Positions 4,395-5,843 of a stretch of 5,843 bases of DNA are shown piece after piece. Source of the stretch: JACQFZ01 sp036396275 (GTDB lineage Bacteria > Pseudomonadota > Gammaproteobacteria > Acidiferrobacterales > Sulfurifustaceae); the NCBI GenBank assembly GCA_036396275.1, contig DASWLD010000176.1, positions 1 through 5,843 on the forward strand, in the 5' to 3' direction. Under the pieces are notes generated by a model. It had not been told where the DNA came from, searched no databases, and saw only the letters and a program-made list of their open reading frames with translations. How positions within the stretch are numbered: the first letter of the stretch is position 1; each line of letters starts with the position of its first letter. The position numbers and the translations under genes are program-made.

Positions 4395-5843
4395 TCAGCG
4401 CGGCGTCAGACGATCGCGAAGCACGTTCTTCTGTACCTTACCCATCGCATTGCGCGGAAGATCGTCGATGAACCGCACGCGCTTCGGGACTTTATAGTCG
4501 GCGATCTCGCGCTTAAGCCGATCGATAATTTCCTCCGCGGCGACGGTCGCCCCCGGTCGGGTGACGACGACGGCGATCACGGCCTCGCCGAAATCGGGAT
4601 GCGGCACGCCGACCACCGCCGATTCGACGACCTCGGGCATTTGGTCGATGAGCCGTTCGATTTCCTTCGGATAGACATTGTAACCGCCGGTGATGATCAA
4701 ATCTTTCGAGCGGCCGACAATGGCGAGATAACCGGCAGCGTCGAATTTGCCGACGTCACCCGTGCGAAAGTAGCCGTCGGCGGTGAATTCCTCGCGCGTC
4801 TTCTCCGGCAGTCGCCAATAGCCGCGAAATACGTTCGGACCCCTGACTTGAATGGCGCCCACGGTCTCCGCCGGCAGCGGCGAATCGCCATCATCCACCA
4901 CCCGCACCGAGACGCCCGGTAGCGGCAAACCGACGCTGCCGGCGAGGCGCGCGCCGTCGAGCGGATTCGACGTATTCATTCCGGTTTCGGTCATGCCGTA
5001 GCGCTCGAGGATCGTATGTCCGGTGCGCGATTGAAAGGCCGCAAACGTTTCGTTCGACAGCGGCGCGGACCCGGACGTGAACAGACGCATGTTGCGGCAA
5101 GTGTTCCGACCGAATTCCGGCCGCGCCAGCAGACGGGTGTAGTAGGTGGGGACGCCCATGAACACCGTCGAGCGCGGAAGCGCCGCAACGACTCCTTCGG
5201 CGTCGAACTTGGACAGCAGAATCATCTTGCCGGCGTTTAACAGACAAACGTTGGTCGCGACGAATAACCCGTGCACGTGAAACAGCGGCAACGCGTGTAG
5301 TAGCACGTCGCTTGGGCGAAAGCCCCAAGTCGCGTGCAGCGTTTGGGCGTTCGACGACAAATTGCGGTGGGTCAGCATCGCCCCTTTGGCGCGCCCGGTC
5401 GTCCCGGAGGTGTAGACGATGGCGGCGAGATCGTCGTCGTCGACGTCGGCGGCGGCACCATCGGCCGCGGTTGCGCGGCTTGATTCTGTCAGGCTGCCGC
5501 CGCCGTCCTGATCGAGCGTGTAGATATGTTTCAACTCGGCCGCGTCCGCGAGTTCGTCGAAAAGTTTCTTCGACCGCGGGGCGCACACCGCCACCGACGG
5601 TTCGGCATCGTGCAGAAAATATTCGAGTTCGCTGCGTTGGTAGGCCGTATTGAGCGGCAGATACACGAATCCGGCTCGCAGCACGGCGAGGTACAGCAAG
5701 ATCGCGGCCGGCGACTTTTCGACCTGCACCGCGATGCGCGCACCCTTGGCAATTCCGAGATCGACAAGGAAGCGGGCCAACCGCGCGCACTCGCGATCGA
5801 TGTCGGCGTAGGTGTACACGTGCCCCGACTCGGTTTCGAGGCA
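4395..5843 (-). CDS. matB: Malonyl-CoA synthetase-like AMP-forming ligase (5' end outside the window)
   Basis: An ANL-superfamily acyl-CoA synthetase, read from the window edge (first residues CLETESGH) to the TGA at 4397-4395; 482 residues are visible and only about 20 are probably missing. Counting the valine at 5819 as residue 1, the ATP-binding loop YTSGTTGRAKGAM is at 136-148, YGMTETG at 274-280, YFRTGDVG at 350-357, the hinge region GRSKDLIITGGYNVYPKEIE at 369-388 and the catalytic lysine motif NAMGKVQK at 457-464 (K461). The stretches MGVPTYYTRLLA and NTSNPLDGARLAGSVGLPLPGV are typical of MatB, which makes malonyl-CoA from malonate, ATP and CoA in the cytoplasm. Specificity could be for methylmalonate or another short acid. 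The apparent GTG start at 5819 is not the true start, because the conserved N terminus continues upstream. It is convergent with nirN and has no known link to heme d1. Confidence 0.88.
   Translation of the reverse strand, partial: CLETESGHVYTYADIDRECARLARFLVDLGIAKGARIAVQVEKSPAAILLYLAVLRAGFVYLPLNTAYQRSELEYFLHDAEPSVAVCAPRSKKLFDELADAAELKHIYTLDQDGGGSLTESSRATAADGAAADVDDDDLAAIVYTSGTTGRAKGAMLTHRNLSSNAQTLHATWGFRPSDVLLHALPLFHVHGLFVATNVCLLNAGKMILLSKFDAEGVVAALPRSTVFMGVPTYYTRLLARPEFGRNTCRNMRLFTSGSAPLSNETFAAFQSRTGHTILERYGMTETGMNTSNPLDGARLAGSVGLPLPGVSVRVVDDGDSPLPAETVGAIQVRGPNVFRGYWRLPEKTREEFTADGYFRTGDVGKFDAAGYLAIVGRSKDLIITGGYNVYPKEIERLIDQMPEVVESAVVGVPHPDFGEAVIAVVVTRPGATVAAEEIIDRLKREIADYKVPKRVRFIDDLPRNAMGKVQKNVLRDRLTPR

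Noticed and set aside
5427..5510. Ala/Asp-rich low-complexity segment of the ligase before the ATP-binding loop
   Set aside because: MatB-type proteins vary in this linker; it looks like normal drift rather than an insertion.
4891..5790. A 299-residue open frame on the minus strand overlapping the ligase gene
   Set aside because: It is a shifted frame of the same strand, rich in Arg and Ala, with no recognisable motif; the frame at 4395-5843 carries all the ANL ligase motifs.

Overview
The window is a GC-rich piece of a bacterial chromosome carrying the distal part of a nir cluster for heme d1 biosynthesis. Heme d1 is the cofactor of cytochrome cd1 nitrite reductase (NirS). The gene order nirL-nirG-nirH-nirJ-nirN, the NirJ and NirN sequences, and the families of short palindromic repeats suggest a denitrifying proteobacterium, probably gamma or beta. 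No taxonomic marker gene is present, so this is inference.

Layout, plus strand: the C-terminal 84 codons of a NirL-type (or NirDL-type) siroheme decarboxylase subunit (1-257), then nirG (254-706) and nirH (703-1218). These three are joined by ATGA stop/start overlaps and are surely one translationally coupled unit. A 121-bp gap with a 10-bp tandem repeat precedes nirJ (1340-2638), a radical SAM enzyme with complete iron-sulfur motifs. An 85-bp gap, mostly a CCCTCCCCCGC/GCGGGGGAGGG palindromic repeat, precedes nirN (about 2724-4319), an exported c-type cytochrome fused to a d1-type propeller. On the minus strand, convergent with nirN, lies a malonyl-CoA synthetase-like AMP-forming ligase (4395 to the window edge), which is not part of the pathway.

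How the genes fit together: NirD/L/G/H-type proteins decarboxylate siroheme to 12,18-didecarboxysiroheme, NirJ replaces two propionate chains on the way to the d1 dioxo groups, and NirN acts in the periplasm on the last precursor, dihydro-heme d1. nirE, which lies between nirJ and nirN in Pseudomonas aeruginosa, is absent from that place here. nirS, nirF and most of the first decarboxylase gene would lie outside the window.

The pathway is known; what stands out is repeat DNA at gene starts. A roughly 100-bp hairpin-forming repeat sits in frame inside the nirJ 5' region, adding about 32 residues before the radical SAM core. A different REP-like palindrome sits directly at the nirN start. Both repeats carry a purine-rich Shine-Dalgarno-like sequence followed closely by a start codon, with the Shine-Dalgarno in the 3' arm of the hairpin. 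I found no wholly new gene system.
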